DNA of 64,000 bases from Acinetobacter sp. WCHAc010034 (GCF_001696615.3 NZ_CP032279.1:2542001-2606000), one strand, 5' to 3'. Positions 36,061 through 49,381 are shown, counted from the first letter of the stretch. The notes: generated by a model not told the origin, from the letters alone. A program made the numbers and translations.

Positions 36061-36577
36061 TGCAGAATAAAGTTGAAAATGGTGAAAGGCTAAGTTTATC
36101 CAAGTTTAAAAAATAAACATAGGGCTAAGATTGGGCAATAATAATACGTCAAAATGCCAGGTTGCTTAAAAAAACAACATGCAGGCAAATAAATTTTGAA
36201 AAGGCCTTGCGTCTGTAATTTTTTCCCCTATAATGCATATCCATCGGCGGTGATGTTGATTAAAACTTGTTGAGAAACAAGGATTTAGCTAGATTGGTTA
36301 AATTTCTGAATCTTGAATGAGTTTAAAAATAATCATCAAAACCAGTTGACTTTCTTTTGAAAGAGAGTAATATAGCCGACCTAGCTTGATGCTGACGAAG
36401 CATTGAGAAGATCATTAAGAGAATATGAAGAACAACTTGTGTGGATTTTTACCGGTTGATCGATCGAAATAATTTTCATTGATTGATGGTAGAAATTACT
36501 CGAAGTTTATTTGAGAAATTAATGTCAGAAAATTGATGAGCCAGATTTGGTGTTTTGAATAAAGCACTATTGATTTT
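36061..36577 (+). promoter_or_regulatory. rrn promoter and leader region
   Basis: Two tandem sigma-70 promoters precede 16S. P1 is TTGCGT (36207-36212) - 16 bases - TATAAT (36229-36234). P2 is TTGACT (36346-36351) - 16 bases - TAATAT (36368-36373). The remaining leader is AT-rich and holds 16S processing sequences; no gene was seen. The first 100 bases presumably contain the divergent yfiR promoter. Confidence 0.75.
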
Positions 36578-38115
<1,538 letters not shown>

Positions 38116-38176
38116 ACGAAAGATTGACGATCGGTAAGAATCCACAACAAGTTGTTCTTCATGACGATGTATCTGA

Positions 38177-38253
<77 letters not shown>

Positions 38254-38303
38254 AATCTGCAAACTGAAACAGAGAATCAGAAACATTGGCCTTATGATAA
38301 GCT

Positions 38304-38379
38304 GGGGACTTAGCTTAGTTGGTAGAGCGCCTGCTTTGCACGCAGGAGGTCAGGAGTTCGACTCTCCTAGTCTCCACCA
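38304..38379 (+). tRNA. tRNA-Ala (anticodon TGC), in rrn spacer
   Basis: 76 bases; acceptor GGGGACT / AGTCTCC, anticodon stem-loop CTGCTTTGCACGCAG, CCA encoded. Confidence 0.97.
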
Positions 38380-38803
38380 AATTCGAGGAAAAACAAAGCA
38401 ACGCTTTGTCCGAGAATTTAAGCAAGAAGCTGTGCTTCGCGCAGGCTTTAAGCAAACGAAGCCCTAGATTATAGAATTTAGTAAGAAAAAGCGTATAATG
38501 CGCATCTTATTAAGTTCTGTGATTTATCACAGTTGACTGCAGTCCGACGAGGATGCAGTGAATCATTAACAGAATATATTTGAGTTGAAATAATTTGTTC
38601 ATACTCGTTTTAGCCAGCTTAACAAGCAATTGTTAATGCTGAATGAAATGAGTTACTAGCGAAATTAACTGAATCAAGCGTTTTGGTATATGAATCTAAT
38701 TGAAGCTGTACAGTGATTAAGTTCACGAAACTCTAACTGTGGCAATTAAGTTTGCGACGCGAAATACTACTTGTAAGTATTAGCGACTGTTTGGGGTTGT
38801 ATA
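38380..38803 (+). other. 16S-23S spacer, tRNA-distal part
   Basis: About 420 bases without a gene. It contains the palindrome ACAAAGCAACGCTTTGT (38393-38409), close to those at 8171 and 8214, then AT-rich sequence and the 5' side of the 23S processing stem (ATAGTCAAG at 38801). Confidence 0.8.
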
Positions 38804-41695
<2,892 letters not shown>

Positions 41696-41892
41696 TACAA
41701 CGCCCAAGCAGTTGTATACGAAGCATCAATTGATTCGAAATCAAACGATCAAACTTGATTTAGTTGAAAAGCTAAGTAAAATTGAACAAATTGCATAAAC
41801 TCAGATATACCTGTTAATAACTCATTTGGAAAAAACCTTGGCATGCACTGAAAAGTGAACAGATAAGACCAAGCGAGTATCCATAACAGTTG

Positions 41893-42008
41893 TGCTGGCG
41901 ACAATAGCGAGAGTGAACCACCTGATCCCTTCCCGAACTCAGAAGTGAAACCTCTTTGCGCTGATGGTAGTGTGGGGTTACCCATGTGAGAGTAAGTCAT
42001 CGCCAGCT
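41893..42008 (+). rRNA. rrf: 5S ribosomal RNA
   Basis: About 116 bases, from TGCTGGCGACAATAGCG to GTCATCGCCAGC, with the conserved CCCGAACTCAGAAGTGAAA and GATGGTAGTGTGG segments. Confidence 0.95.
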
Positions 42009-42018
42009 CATTATTCAA

Positions 42019-42052
42019 AACCCCCTCCGATAAAATCGGAGGGGGTTTTTTT
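42019..42052. terminator. Terminator of the rrn operon
   Basis: Perfect 13-base stem AACCCCCTCCGAT / ATCGGAGGGGGTT with AAAA loop and seven T. The next gene is convergent, and the symmetrical hairpin could serve both. Confidence 0.9.
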
Positions 42053-42095
42053 ATGTGTGGAAAAAATAAATCAGAAAAGTCTGACAGCACTCCGC

Positions 42096-42509
42096 TTATA
42101 CATCTGCTGCTTTAATTGCCTGAGAAGCCTGCTTCAGCATATACAGTACTTGGCCTAGTAAAATGTCCTTTTCTGCAAGCACGATAATAATCAAAGGATG
42201 GCGGGGCGCAGCCACTGAACTCAATATGGCTTTGCCGTTTTCGGCATCCAGAGTCAGCGTTTGACAGCCGGTTAGATTAATTTCATGCGTAAAGGCGCTG
42301 ACCATTGCTAAAATTGAGCTTCCGACAGCTGCCAGCTTACTGTTATTGTAATTTTCTTTTTTGTAAATGCTGGTCAGTTCAAAGCCATCTGTAGAGCACA
42401 CCATAATAAAATGAACGCCGCGCGCGCTGCTCATAATATTCTGTATTTCTGACCTGGCTTTCTGTATCAAATGGGCGGGCGCGGCTCTGCTTTCCTGAAT
42501 GCCGAACAT
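42096..42509 (-). CDS. Roadblock/LC7-domain protein (last gene of GTPase operon)
   Basis: 137 residues. The alternating strand-helix pattern fits a roadblock/LC7 (MglB-like) fold: GVHFIMVCSTDGFELTSIYK, then SKLAAVGSSILAMVSAFTHEI, then CQTLTLDAENGKAILSSV and PLIIIVLAEKDILLGQVLYML. Such proteins dimerise and commonly act as GTPase-activating partners or scaffolds of MglA-like GTPases. A very strong ribosome-binding site (AAGGAGG) precedes it, ten bases after the GTPase stop, so both are made together. It differs clearly from the first roadblock protein of the operon. No signal peptide; cytosolic. Confidence 0.8.
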   Translation of the reverse strand: MFGIQESRAAPAHLIQKARSEIQNIMSSARGVHFIMVCSTDGFELTSIYKKENYNNSKLAAVGSSILAMVSAFTHEINLTGCQTLTLDAENGKAILSSVAAPRHPLIIIVLAEKDILLGQVLYMLKQASQAIKAADV

Positions 42510-42519
42510 GATTCCTCCT

Positions 42520-43059
42520 TCATGTAAAAATGTTATGGTTGACTTCTACTGATGTAATTAAAGCTTCTAAAAGCAGCAGGGCATCCTCTTTTTTCCGTGC
42601 GTCAATGAAGAAAAGCGGGGAAAACAGATCCTGGCTCAGCAGCCATTCTTTGTAGATATGAGTTGATTTCAGCGTGCCGTCTACGTGGGTAATGCCTATT
42701 GCAATGTTGTCTGTATAATTTTGAAAAGTTTCTAGATACTGTTCCAGTTCTTGCAATGGCGCTTCTGCATTGTGGTCAATTAAAATGATCGCGCCTATGG
42801 CGCCGCGGCAGATCACCGGCCAAATAAAGTCAAAACGGCTTTGCCCCGGTGTTCCGTATAAGCCGATTTTTAGCCCATCGTCTAAGGATACTTCGCCATA
42901 ATCAATGCCGACGGTGGTTTCAAGTTTGGCATGGCTGTGCTGATCTGTGTTGAATGCCTCTGTAAGCAATACCGGAATATCTGACAGGGAGCGGATGGCT
43001 TCGGTTTTTCCTGCGCCCATGGAGCCTGCAAAAACAATTTTGTACTGCTGAAGAATCAT
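42520..43059 (-). CDS. MglA-like small Ras-type GTPase
   Basis: 179 residues. The P-loop GSMGAGKT is at 12-19, a Thr pair in switch I (ETTVGIDYG, 48-49), the switch II motif YGTPGQSRF at 68-76, the G4-like THVD at 124-127 and a G5-like DARK near 153. The TPGQ and THVD spellings match the bacterial GTPases of COG2229/MglA type and the CvnD proteins of Streptomyces conservons. Cytosolic molecular switch; partners are presumably the two roadblock proteins beside it. Strong Shine-Dalgarno (AAAGGAGGG), 14 bases after the preceding gene. Confidence 0.86.
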   Translation of the reverse strand: MILQQYKIVFAGSMGAGKTEAIRSLSDIPVLLTEAFNTDQHSHAKLETTVGIDYGEVSLDDGLKIGLYGTPGQSRFDFIWPVICRGAIGAIILIDHNAEAPLQELEQYLETFQNYTDNIAIGITHVDGTLKSTHIYKEWLLSQDLFSPLFFIDARKKEDALLLLEALITSVEVNHNIFT

Positions 43060-43073
43060 TGTTCAGCCCTCCT

Positions 43074-44066
43074 TTAAAAGCCGAATTTTTTACGCAGCTT
43101 TCCGATAAAGCCCTGAATAAAGCCTTTGTCTGCGCTGCTTTCGGCCTGTTCAGGCGGACTGTAATGCGCATCCCAAAGATTGATTTTACTGATATTGTTT
43201 GCCGCAATGTTAGCTGCAATGAATTGCTGAATAGTGCGGATGGGAATGCCATGCTGCTCCGAGATTTTTGAAAGTTTTGCGCCTTGAATGAAGCAGGCTG
43301 AGAGCTGGAAAATCTTTTTGCGCTGCGCCTTATCTGCCGGTTTAGGCCAGAAATGAATGCGGTAGTGCCCGTCTTCGGGCGCAATCTGATAAAAATCTGG
43401 AGAATTCCAGAATAAATTCCACAGCCAGTCCTGCAGGATGGCGCTTTCTTTCCGGTCTGCTTTTGCTAAATCGGTTGTGGAAGCTAAATCGTATTTAAAA
43501 CTTAAGTCGGTCACAGGGTGCAGGCGGCGAGGGTTGGGCCAGACCGAATTCTGCGCAACGTCAATCACGGCGATGGAGCCTTGATCATCATAAAGGTGCA
43601 GTTTGCTTGGCGGCGCACCGGTCAGCATTTGCCTGAAAAACCGTTCATTGAGCGGCTGGGCATCATGCTTTGGTGCACGATTGTCAGCGGCTTCCGGCTG
43701 TATTGGCACGGAAGAGGTATTCTGGCTGGCTGGAAGGCTTTGCATAATATGCTGCTCAAGCCAGCGGTACAGCTCTTTGGCATTCAGCAGGGGGAAATAC
43801 AGGGTGTTGTTCTGCACTGTGCTGCTGAGTTGGGCGTCCTTGGATATTTTCAGCCATGGAAAGCTTGTCCGGTTCAGGAGCTTCTGCATGCCGTCAGTGT
43901 TAAAAAAGGTTTCATGAATGAATAAGCAGTCTAAATGCAGGTCAGAGGCTTTTTTCCAGTGGATAATTAAATTGTCCGGCATTATATTGCAGAGCTGATT
44001 TTTTAATTCCGCAGAGTCCTGAATATTCAAACCAGCAATAGCAATATTAATGTACTGCTTATTCAT
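43074..44066 (-). CDS. Unknown protein of GTPase-roadblock operon, putative C-terminal HTH
   Basis: 330 residues, no family recognised with certainty. The first 105 residues show alternating hydrophobic strands and helices (YINIAIAGL, NLIIHW, LDCLFIHETFF, LYFPLL), compatible with a degenerate receiver or flavodoxin-like fold. Residues about 106-140 are a polar linker. A central mixed region contains KLHLYDDQGSIAVIDVA. Residues about 262-296 read as a helix-turn-helix (AKLSKISEQHGIPIRTIQQF). A basic tail (LRKKFGF) ends it. Conservon CvnC proteins (DUF742) also end in a winged-helix-like unit and sit between the roadblock and GTPase genes, as here; homology is only inferred. An attenuator-like hairpin lies upstream. 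Confidence 0.7.
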   Translation of the reverse strand: MNKQYINIAIAGLNIQDSAELKNQLCNIMPDNLIIHWKKASDLHLDCLFIHETFFNTDGMQKLLNRTSFPWLKISKDAQLSSTVQNNTLYFPLLNAKELYRWLEQHIMQSLPASQNTSSVPIQPEAADNRAPKHDAQPLNERFFRQMLTGAPPSKLHLYDDQGSIAVIDVAQNSVWPNPRRLHPVTDLSFKYDLASTTDLAKADRKESAILQDWLWNLFWNSPDFYQIAPEDGHYRIHFWPKPADKAQRKKIFQLSACFIQGAKLSKISEQHGIPIRTIQQFIAANIAANNISKINLWDAHYSPPEQAESSADKGFIQGFIGKLRKKFGF

Positions 44067-44118
44067 ATTATCTCTCCATCAAATTCTGGATTATGATTTT
44101 GAAATAGCTGGGAGTTAA

Positions 44119-44146
44119 AATCCCCTTTATGCCGATAAAGGGGATT
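44119..44146 (-). promoter_or_regulatory. Attenuator-like hairpin inside the GTPase operon
   Basis: Perfect 12-base stem AATCCCCTTTAT / ATAAAGGGGATT with a four-base loop, followed on the minus strand by TTAAC (GATTTTAAC overall). It lies between the first roadblock gene and the HTH-like gene, so it may lower downstream expression or protect the upstream mRNA 3' end. Confidence 0.65.
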
Positions 44147-44153
44147 GCCTGAA

Positions 44154-44513
44154 TTAGCTGAAATCCAAATTCTTTTCATAGGCTTTCAGTTCATGGCGCG
44201 CCATGGCTAAATTCGCTTTAGCGCGGTCGAGCACCAGATACAGAAAGACATTTTCATTTTTTTCCAGCGGCCTGATTAAGTGGTACTGTTTCCCTAAAGT
44301 AATAAGAATATCAACAATATGGTCGTTCAGGTTCAGTGACTGAGCGACGCGCCTTTTGGACCGGATAACTTCTGTATTTCCCGCTGCTGCAAGTTCTAAG
44401 TCAATATCTCCTCCGCCTTGAGTTGCGAGAGCGAGGCCGCTTTCGCTGTCTACCAGGGCTGCTGCATGAAAACCGTCAATATTGGTGAGTGAATCTAATG
44501 AAACTTTGGCCAT
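44154..44513 (-). CDS. Roadblock/LC7-domain protein (first gene of GTPase operon)
   Basis: 119 residues. It starts like an MglB/roadblock domain: [22 protein letters not shown], then [41 protein letters not shown] and the strand [22 protein letters not shown]. Expected to dimerise and bind the GTPase at 42520-43059. AGGGAG precedes the ATG. A consensus promoter is at 44602-44629. Because a hairpin follows, this protein may be made in excess of the other three. Confidence 0.82.
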   Translation of the reverse strand: MAKVSLDSLTNIDGFHAAALVDSESGLALATQGGGDIDLELAAAGNTEVIRSKRRVAQSLNLNDHIVDILITLGKQYHLIRPLEKNENVFLYLVLDRAKANLAMARHELKAYEKNLDFS

Positions 44514-44934
44514 ATATTTCTCCCTCTTTTTTGGTTATGCATGATTATTGGTTTTTTATCCAAGCATGTATTTAACGTGCTGTTAAGCTCTGCTTTATTT
44601 CATTATAGAAAGGCGGAAAGCGTTTTCAACGGAAATATTTTAATGCGGTAAATGGATAATATTTTTTGGCGCACTGCTGGATCAGCTTCAAATTTTAAAT
44701 GTGATTTGATCGTCAGTTTGTTTTGCACTATGTGCTTTGCGCGGTGAAATTTGAGTAAATTAGTCGGGAAAAGCAGCATGTAAGGAAATGTAACAAGGCG
44801 GCTATTTTTAGGGAAAGCGCTGCCTGAGTGGTTTTGTGATACAAAAAATAACATGGAGTATTTTTTAAGCGGTTATCCTGAATTTTGGCAATAAAAAACC
44901 AGGCTGGCCTGGTCTTTATTCTCTGCAGAAATAC
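44514..44934 (-). promoter_or_regulatory. Intergenic region with promoter of GTPase-roadblock operon
   Basis: About 420 bases without a supported gene. On the minus strand TTGAAA (44629-44624), 16 bases and TATAAT (44607-44602) make a near-consensus sigma-70 promoter, with a 5' UTR of roughly 80-90 bases. The rest is AT-rich; one 83-codon open frame has no family features. Confidence 0.75.
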
Positions 44935-45579
44935 TTATGCAAACATGCTGCAGGCCGCTGAATATAAAATCCAGAGGATGGCGAGGGCGACCGCCGGTTC
45001 CAAAACTTTAGACCAAAGCGGAACTGCTGCAACTGCTTCATCCTGTTCCTGATGGGTGTGCTGACTGACCATTTGACTGAACTCCTTCATAGATGCTTCC
45101 AATGATATCTCATCTTGGATGACGGGTTTTGAGCCTTTCAGCTCTGAAAGGCTATTTGCTGACCAAACCCAATCCTCGGCCTGGCCGGATAAATGCTCAA
45201 TTTGCCCCAGCAGCAGTTCGCGGATGCTTTGCAGGTTATGATTTCCAGTATCATGCAGCTGCTTAAGTTCGTGCAGCTGCAGGCTGAAAATCGCTGCGGT
45301 CAATGCCTCCAGCTCGGCATGGGGCAGCGGGGAAGCATTTTCTTTGGACGTGGTTAAGTGGCGCGCGACGTCCTGTATATACAGCTCATCCGGCTCAGTG
45401 ATTTCCTGATACACTTTTTTATCGTTGGCGCGCCATTGGGTAATCAGTTCGCCTAAAGTCAGAGCGTTGATTGCGGCAATATGATGGCGCCTTTCTTCCC
45501 GGGGAAACTGGCTGAGAAGCTCAGGCTGATGAGTTTCTATCTGTTCCGCAAAGTATTGCACGAGGTCAAAAGCCATCAT
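44935..45579 (-). CDS. Tail-anchored protein of unknown function
   Basis: 214 residues (Met1 and Met2 both possible). Soluble, charged and helical for about 190 residues (FPREERRHHIAAINALTLGE, HAELEALTAAIFSLQLHELK), then one hydrophobic helix at the extreme C-terminus (PAVALAILWILYSAACS). No signal peptide, so the topology is tail-anchored with the bulk in the cytosol. No family recognised. It lies just downstream of sspB on the same strand, 15 bases away, and may be co-transcribed with sspA-sspB. Confidence 0.7.
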   Translation of the reverse strand: MMAFDLVQYFAEQIETHQPELLSQFPREERRHHIAAINALTLGELITQWRANDKKVYQEITEPDELYIQDVARHLTTSKENASPLPHAELEALTAAIFSLQLHELKQLHDTGNHNLQSIRELLLGQIEHLSGQAEDWVWSANSLSELKGSKPVIQDEISLEASMKEFSQMVSQHTHQEQDEAVAAVPLWSKVLEPAVALAILWILYSAACSMFA

Positions 45580-45594
45580 ATCACTCCATATTTA

Positions 45595-46023
45595 TTAATC
45601 TAATAGCCTTAAGCTTGGTTTTTTCTTTGGCTGTTCAGTTTGTTCTTCAGCGCTCGATTTTAAAGCATCTTCGCTGTTTTGGATATGCTGATATTCATTC
45701 GGGTCGAAGAATAAGCCTTGGCCGTTTTCGCGCGCATACAGGCCCAGAACGGCAGCCAAAGGGATGTAAAGATCACGTGAAATGCCGCCAAAGCGCGCAG
45801 AAAAGGTGATGGCCTCATTGCTCATGTTGAGGGCATGCACCGCATGCGGCGCGAGATTCAGGGTAATCTGGCCATCCTGAATGAACTGCTCAGGCACCAT
45901 GGTGTTCGGCTGCGTCGCATCGACCAGCAGATACGGAGTCAGCTGATTGTCGCAGATCCATTCATAAATGGCGCGCGCCATATACGGGCGGGTCGGGCTA
46001 AGGTTCAATTCTTGTTCGGACAT
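45595..46023 (-). CDS. sspB: ClpXP specificity-enhancing factor SspB
   Basis: 142 residues. SspB binds ssrA-tagged and other substrates and hands them to ClpX. The folded domain (RPYMARAIYEWICDNQLTPY, VDATQPNTMVPEQFI, FSARFGGISRDLYIP, AVLGLYARENGQG) is intact. After a flexible acidic linker, the C-terminus ends KPSLRLLD, the ClpX-binding tail. It follows sspA by eight bases; standard sspAB pair. Confidence 0.95.
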   Translation of the reverse strand: MSEQELNLSPTRPYMARAIYEWICDNQLTPYLLVDATQPNTMVPEQFIQDGQITLNLAPHAVHALNMSNEAITFSARFGGISRDLYIPLAAVLGLYARENGQGLFFDPNEYQHIQNSEDALKSSAEEQTEQPKKKPSLRLLD

Positions 46024-46031
46024 AAGATGCT

Positions 46032-46685
46032 CTATGAATGGGTTAATAAATCACTGTAACGGTTTTTTTCCTGCAGGGTCATGGACTTTGCAAAAGCAGG
46101 GCGGCTGAAAATGCGCTGGCAGTATAAATGAATGGGGCGGCAGTGCTGCGCGGGCAGTTCAATCCCCATGGACTTCAAGCGCAGGAAGATCGGCGCCAGC
46201 ATGCAGTCCAGAATGCTGAAATGTTCCGACATGAAAAAGGGAAAATGCTGAAATAAGGGGGTGAGGGAAACAAGGGTTTCCCTGAGTTTTTTCTGCGCCT
46301 GCTTTTTGGCTGCCGGATCCAGCGTGTCCGGATGGCGCAGCATGATGTCCGCCAGTTTCAGCCAGTCCTGCTCAAAGCGCCAAATATACTGGCGCTGCTC
46401 CGCGCGGGGCACCGGCGCATCGGCATACAGCTTGTTCTGCCGGTAGCGGTCATCAATATATTCAGAAATAATGCCGGTATTGAACAGCTTAAGCTCATTT
46501 TCCAGCAGCATCGGCAGCTGATTGTAGGGATTCAGGCTGGCCAGATCTTCATCTTCCTCATCAGCGAGGATTAAATGATATTTAATCTGCTTCTCGGCAA
46601 GGACATATCGAATCCAGTGTGATCGAAAATCATCTGCATGGCTGTACAGGGTGATTCCCTGAGGAGGGGCGCTTTCGACTGACAT
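46032..46685 (-). CDS. sspA: Stringent starvation protein A
   Basis: 217 residues, glutathione-transferase fold without the usual catalytic residue. Binds RNA polymerase and affects transcription during starvation and acid stress. Features: GITLYSHADDFRSHWIRYVLAEKQ, NPYNQLPMLLENELKLFNTGIISEYIDDRY segments and a C-terminal helical domain. Upstream terminator of rpsI separates it from the ribosomal genes, but order rplM-rpsI-sspA-sspB is the conserved proteobacterial one. Confidence 0.93.
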   Translation of the reverse strand: MSVESAPPQGITLYSHADDFRSHWIRYVLAEKQIKYHLILADEEDEDLASLNPYNQLPMLLENELKLFNTGIISEYIDDRYRQNKLYADAPVPRAEQRQYIWRFEQDWLKLADIMLRHPDTLDPAAKKQAQKKLRETLVSLTPLFQHFPFFMSEHFSILDCMLAPIFLRLKSMGIELPAQHCRPIHLYCQRIFSRPAFAKSMTLQEKNRYSDLLTHS

Positions 46686-46861
46686 AAATCCTGAGCAAAG
46701 TCTGGTGAATAAGATAGGATACTAAAAATAGGCGCTAAAATCACGAGGCAGTTTGGATAATTAAAATAGTGCTGGAATCGGGGCTTGCGCAGCCTGCGCT
46801 GTTTTTGCTGATGGGGCGCGCCAGTCAGGCAATCGATGAGGGGAGTGCTGTTTTTAAGGCA

Positions 46862-46893
46862 ATAAAAAAGCCTTGGATAAACCAAGGCTTTTT
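46862..46893. terminator. Terminator after rpsI
   Basis: Stem AAGCCTTGG / CCAAGGCTT with five-base loop and A/T tracts on both sides, so it works on the minus strand after rpsI. Confidence 0.8.
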
Positions 46894-46912
46894 GTCCGAT
46901 TCGGTAAACGTA

Positions 46913-47299
46913 TTAACGTTTAGAGAATTGAGGACGCTTACGCGCTTTACGCAAGCCAAGTTTCTTACGTTCAACTTCACGAGCATCACGAGTAACGAAA
47001 CCAGCTTGACGAAGAGCAGGCTTTAAAGTTTCGTCAGCAGCGATCAATGCACGGGTAATGCCGTGACGGATTGCGCCAGCTTGACCGCCGATACCGCCAC
47101 CAGCAACAGTGATGTAAAGGTCATACTTTTCAGTAGCTTCAAGAAGCTCTAAAGGTTGACGAACAACCATGCGAGCAGTTTCGCGACCGAAGTACTGATC
47201 AAGTGTACGGTTGTTGATTACGAGTTTGCCTGTACCAGCTGACAAGAAAACACGTGCAGTTGCGGTCTTACGGCGACCTGTACCATAATTAGTAGCCAT
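46913..47299 (-). CDS. rpsI: 30S ribosomal protein S9
   Basis: 128 residues; [15 protein letters not shown] at the start, [17 protein letters not shown] in the middle and the basic C-terminal tail ending KRPQFSKR, which reaches the P-site tRNA. Follows rplM by 12 bases. Confidence 0.98.
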   Translation of the reverse strand: MATNYGTGRRKTATARVFLSAGTGKLVINNRTLDQYFGRETARMVVRQPLELLEATEKYDLYITVAGGGIGGQAGAIRHGITRALIAADETLKPALRQAGFVTRDAREVERKKLGLRKARKRPQFSKR

Positions 47300-47311
47300 G
47301 TGCTGTATCCC

Positions 47312-47740
47312 TTAGATGTCCAAAACTTGTGGCTGTTGAGCAGCATGCGGATGCTCAGTACCAGCGTACACTTTCATTTTTTTGATCATTGCATAACCAA
47401 GAGGACCTTTTGGCAACATGCCTTTAACTGCTTTTTCAAGAACAGCTTCAGGCTTGTGAGCAATTAACTTCTCGAAGTTAGTCTCACGGATACCACCAGG
47501 GAAACCAGTATGGCGATAGTATTTCTTATCAAGCGCTTTGTTACCAGTCACTTGAATTTCTTCAGCATTGATAACAACGATGTAGTCGCCAGTGTCAACG
47601 TGAGGAGTATAAGAAGTCTTGTGCTTGCCGCGTAAACGACGAGCGATTTCAGTCGCAAGACGACCTAAAGTTTTGCCAGAAGCATCAACAACGTACCAGT
47701 CGTGTTGAACTTCAGCAGGCTTAGCGCTGAGAGTTTTCAT
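47312..47740 (-). CDS. rplM: 50S ribosomal protein L13
   Basis: 142 residues from ATG 47740, the family start ([20 protein letters not shown]); the frame extends 17 codons further upstream. Signatures: [41 protein letters not shown] and [20 protein letters not shown]. Operon with rpsI; a TATAAT-like element and AGGTAG lie just before the start. Confidence 0.98.
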   Translation of the reverse strand: MKTLSAKPAEVQHDWYVVDASGKTLGRLATEIARRLRGKHKTSYTPHVDTGDYIVVINAEEIQVTGNKALDKKYYRHTGFPGGIRETNFEKLIAHKPEAVLEKAVKGMLPKGPLGYAMIKKMKVYAGTEHPHAAQQPQVLDI

Positions 47741-48159
47741 TAAACCACTACCTATTATAGTTGGTTTGGACTGTGGAATCTGTCCAAACAAAAGGAGACG
47801 CGATTCTAAACGAAAATGTGAAGAATCACAAATGAAATATTGAATTTCAAGCGCTGTATTATAGGCTGCTGTTTAATATTTGACTAGCGTTTTTTAAGCG
47901 GCTGCGCTGTTTATTTAGGGGCTTTGCTTCTTCGGCGCGCGGATGCGTAATTTTTAGCGCATCATTGCCGTTTTATTGAAGCGGGAAGCCACATTCGCCG
48001 GCATGGCGGCGGAATTCAAAATAAAAAATAGAGCCATATAGGCTCTATTTTTAAGCGGGATGGCAGCAATTCCGGAGCATGGCTGTGCGGGCTTAAACCC
48101 GCGTGCACAGCTGCCCGGTTTATTGCGCCTGTCTGGCTGAATTTGAGCGGCTGCAGGGC
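47741..48159. other. Intergenic region between AraC-type gene and rplM
   Basis: About 420 bases. It holds the rplM promoter on its left side and, at 48024-48053, a strong hairpin AAAAATAGAGCC / GGCTCTATTTTT that terminates the AraC-type gene on the minus strand. No gene recognised in the rest. Confidence 0.65.
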
Positions 48160-49170
48160 TTAATGATAGCCGTGAAGCTGGCGGTACAGGCCTGGCGTAA
48201 CCCCCGTCCATTTTTTAAATGCGCGGTGGAAGGTGCTGGTTTCGCTGAAGCCGACCTGCTGCGCCACATCTTCCAGCGTCAGCTCCGGATTCAGCAGCAG
48301 GTGGATGGCGGCGTCGCGGCGCAAAGCGTCTTTTACGCCCTGATAGCTTTTGCCTTCGGCAGCCAGGCGGCGGCGCAAAGTCTGCGGCGACAGATACAGC
48401 ATGGAGGCTACATCGTTCAGCGTCGGCATTTCTTCGCCAATCTGGCTCTTCAGCACCTCACGGATGCGCGAAGTCAGCGAGTTGGTGTTTTTGAATTTGA
48501 CCAGCAGCTGCGCCGGCGCGGCTTTTAAGAACTCTTCAAGCGTCTCTTCAGTTTGGCGGATCGGCAGGTCCAGATAGTCGGCTGCGAAGGTGATCTCGGT
48601 GCGCGGCATGTCAAACTGCATCACCGGCGCGAAGAACAGCGCATCGTATTCATCGGCATGTTCCGGGCGGGAATAGCCGAAATGCACGCGCTCCAGCGGC
48701 AGGCGGCGCTCAATCAGCCACGAAGCCAGGCCATGCCAAATCATCAGCATGCTTTCTGTAATGAAATGATCCGGGTCCATGCTTTTAGGAATCTGCGGCA
48801 CCAGGCGCGCTTCGTGCTTGTCGCGCTCCAGCGTCACAGACCAGTCATCGCCGAACAGTTTATAGAACTGAGATGAAAGCTCCAGCGCATCGCCCAGTGT
48901 TTTCGCGTGAATAATCAGCTGGCACATAATGGCGAAAGTGCCCAGCCGGCGCGGCTGAGCGTCAAAGCCGACATGCTCGTCCTGCGTCACCATCCACAGC
49001 ATTTTGATGAAGCGGGTGTACTGTTCCGGTGAAATCCGCGCCTTAGGCTGGCGCAGCAGCTCCGCCTCAATGCCAACGTGAGACAGCAGCGTTTCGACAT
49101 CCATGCCAAGACGCTTTACGCCGGACAGGGCAGCGTTGACAAAATGGATACTGATCGTATCGCGACTCAT
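48160..49170 (-). CDS. AraC-family transcriptional regulator
   Basis: 336 residues from ATG 49170; AAGGAATT seven bases upstream favours it over an in-frame ATG ten codons earlier. The N-terminal PF12625-type domain (SPEQYTRFIKMLWMVTQDEHVGF, MCQLIIHAKTLGDALELSSQ) is followed by a C-terminal HTH pair (DVASMLYLSPQTLRRRLAAEG and DVAQQVGFSETSTFHRAFKKW). Divergent from a CaiB-type CoA-transferase gene that it may control. Ligand unknown; related regulators respond to fatty-acid or acyl-CoA metabolites. Confidence 0.9.
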   Translation of the reverse strand: MSRDTISIHFVNAALSGVKRLGMDVETLLSHVGIEAELLRQPKARISPEQYTRFIKMLWMVTQDEHVGFDAQPRRLGTFAIMCQLIIHAKTLGDALELSSQFYKLFGDDWSVTLERDKHEARLVPQIPKSMDPDHFITESMLMIWHGLASWLIERRLPLERVHFGYSRPEHADEYDALFFAPVMQFDMPRTEITFAADYLDLPIRQTEETLEEFLKAAPAQLLVKFKNTNSLTSRIREVLKSQIGEEMPTLNDVASMLYLSPQTLRRRLAAEGKSYQGVKDALRRDAAIHLLLNPELTLEDVAQQVGFSETSTFHRAFKKWTGVTPGLYRQLHGYH

Positions 49171-49238
49171 GTTAATTCCTTCAGTCTCTTTAATGTTCAC
49201 TAATGCCTGACCTAAATGACGCTAAAAAATGATTGTAT

Positions 49239-49284
49239 GGCAATTTACAACAGCAATTTCACCATTTTTACATGGTAAATTGCC
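49239..49284. promoter_or_regulatory. Inverted repeat between divergent AraC and CoA-transferase genes
   Basis: GGCAATTTAC (49239-49248) and GTAAATTGCC (49275-49284) are perfect inverse copies 26 bases apart, and a partial GGTAAATGGC follows at about 49295. It is placed where an AraC-type operator would be expected; direct evidence is lacking. Confidence 0.5.
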
Positions 49285-49381
49285 GAAACTATCAAGGTAA
49301 ATGGCTGAACATGACATTGTTTTGGCTGTTTTATATTTTTAAGATGAATGAAAAAGCAGCATAAATAGAGCAGAAACTCCA

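Noticed and set aside
44603..44854. An 83-codon minus-strand frame upstream of the GTPase operon
   Set aside because: Its 3' end overlaps the consensus promoter, it has no ribosome-binding site or family features.
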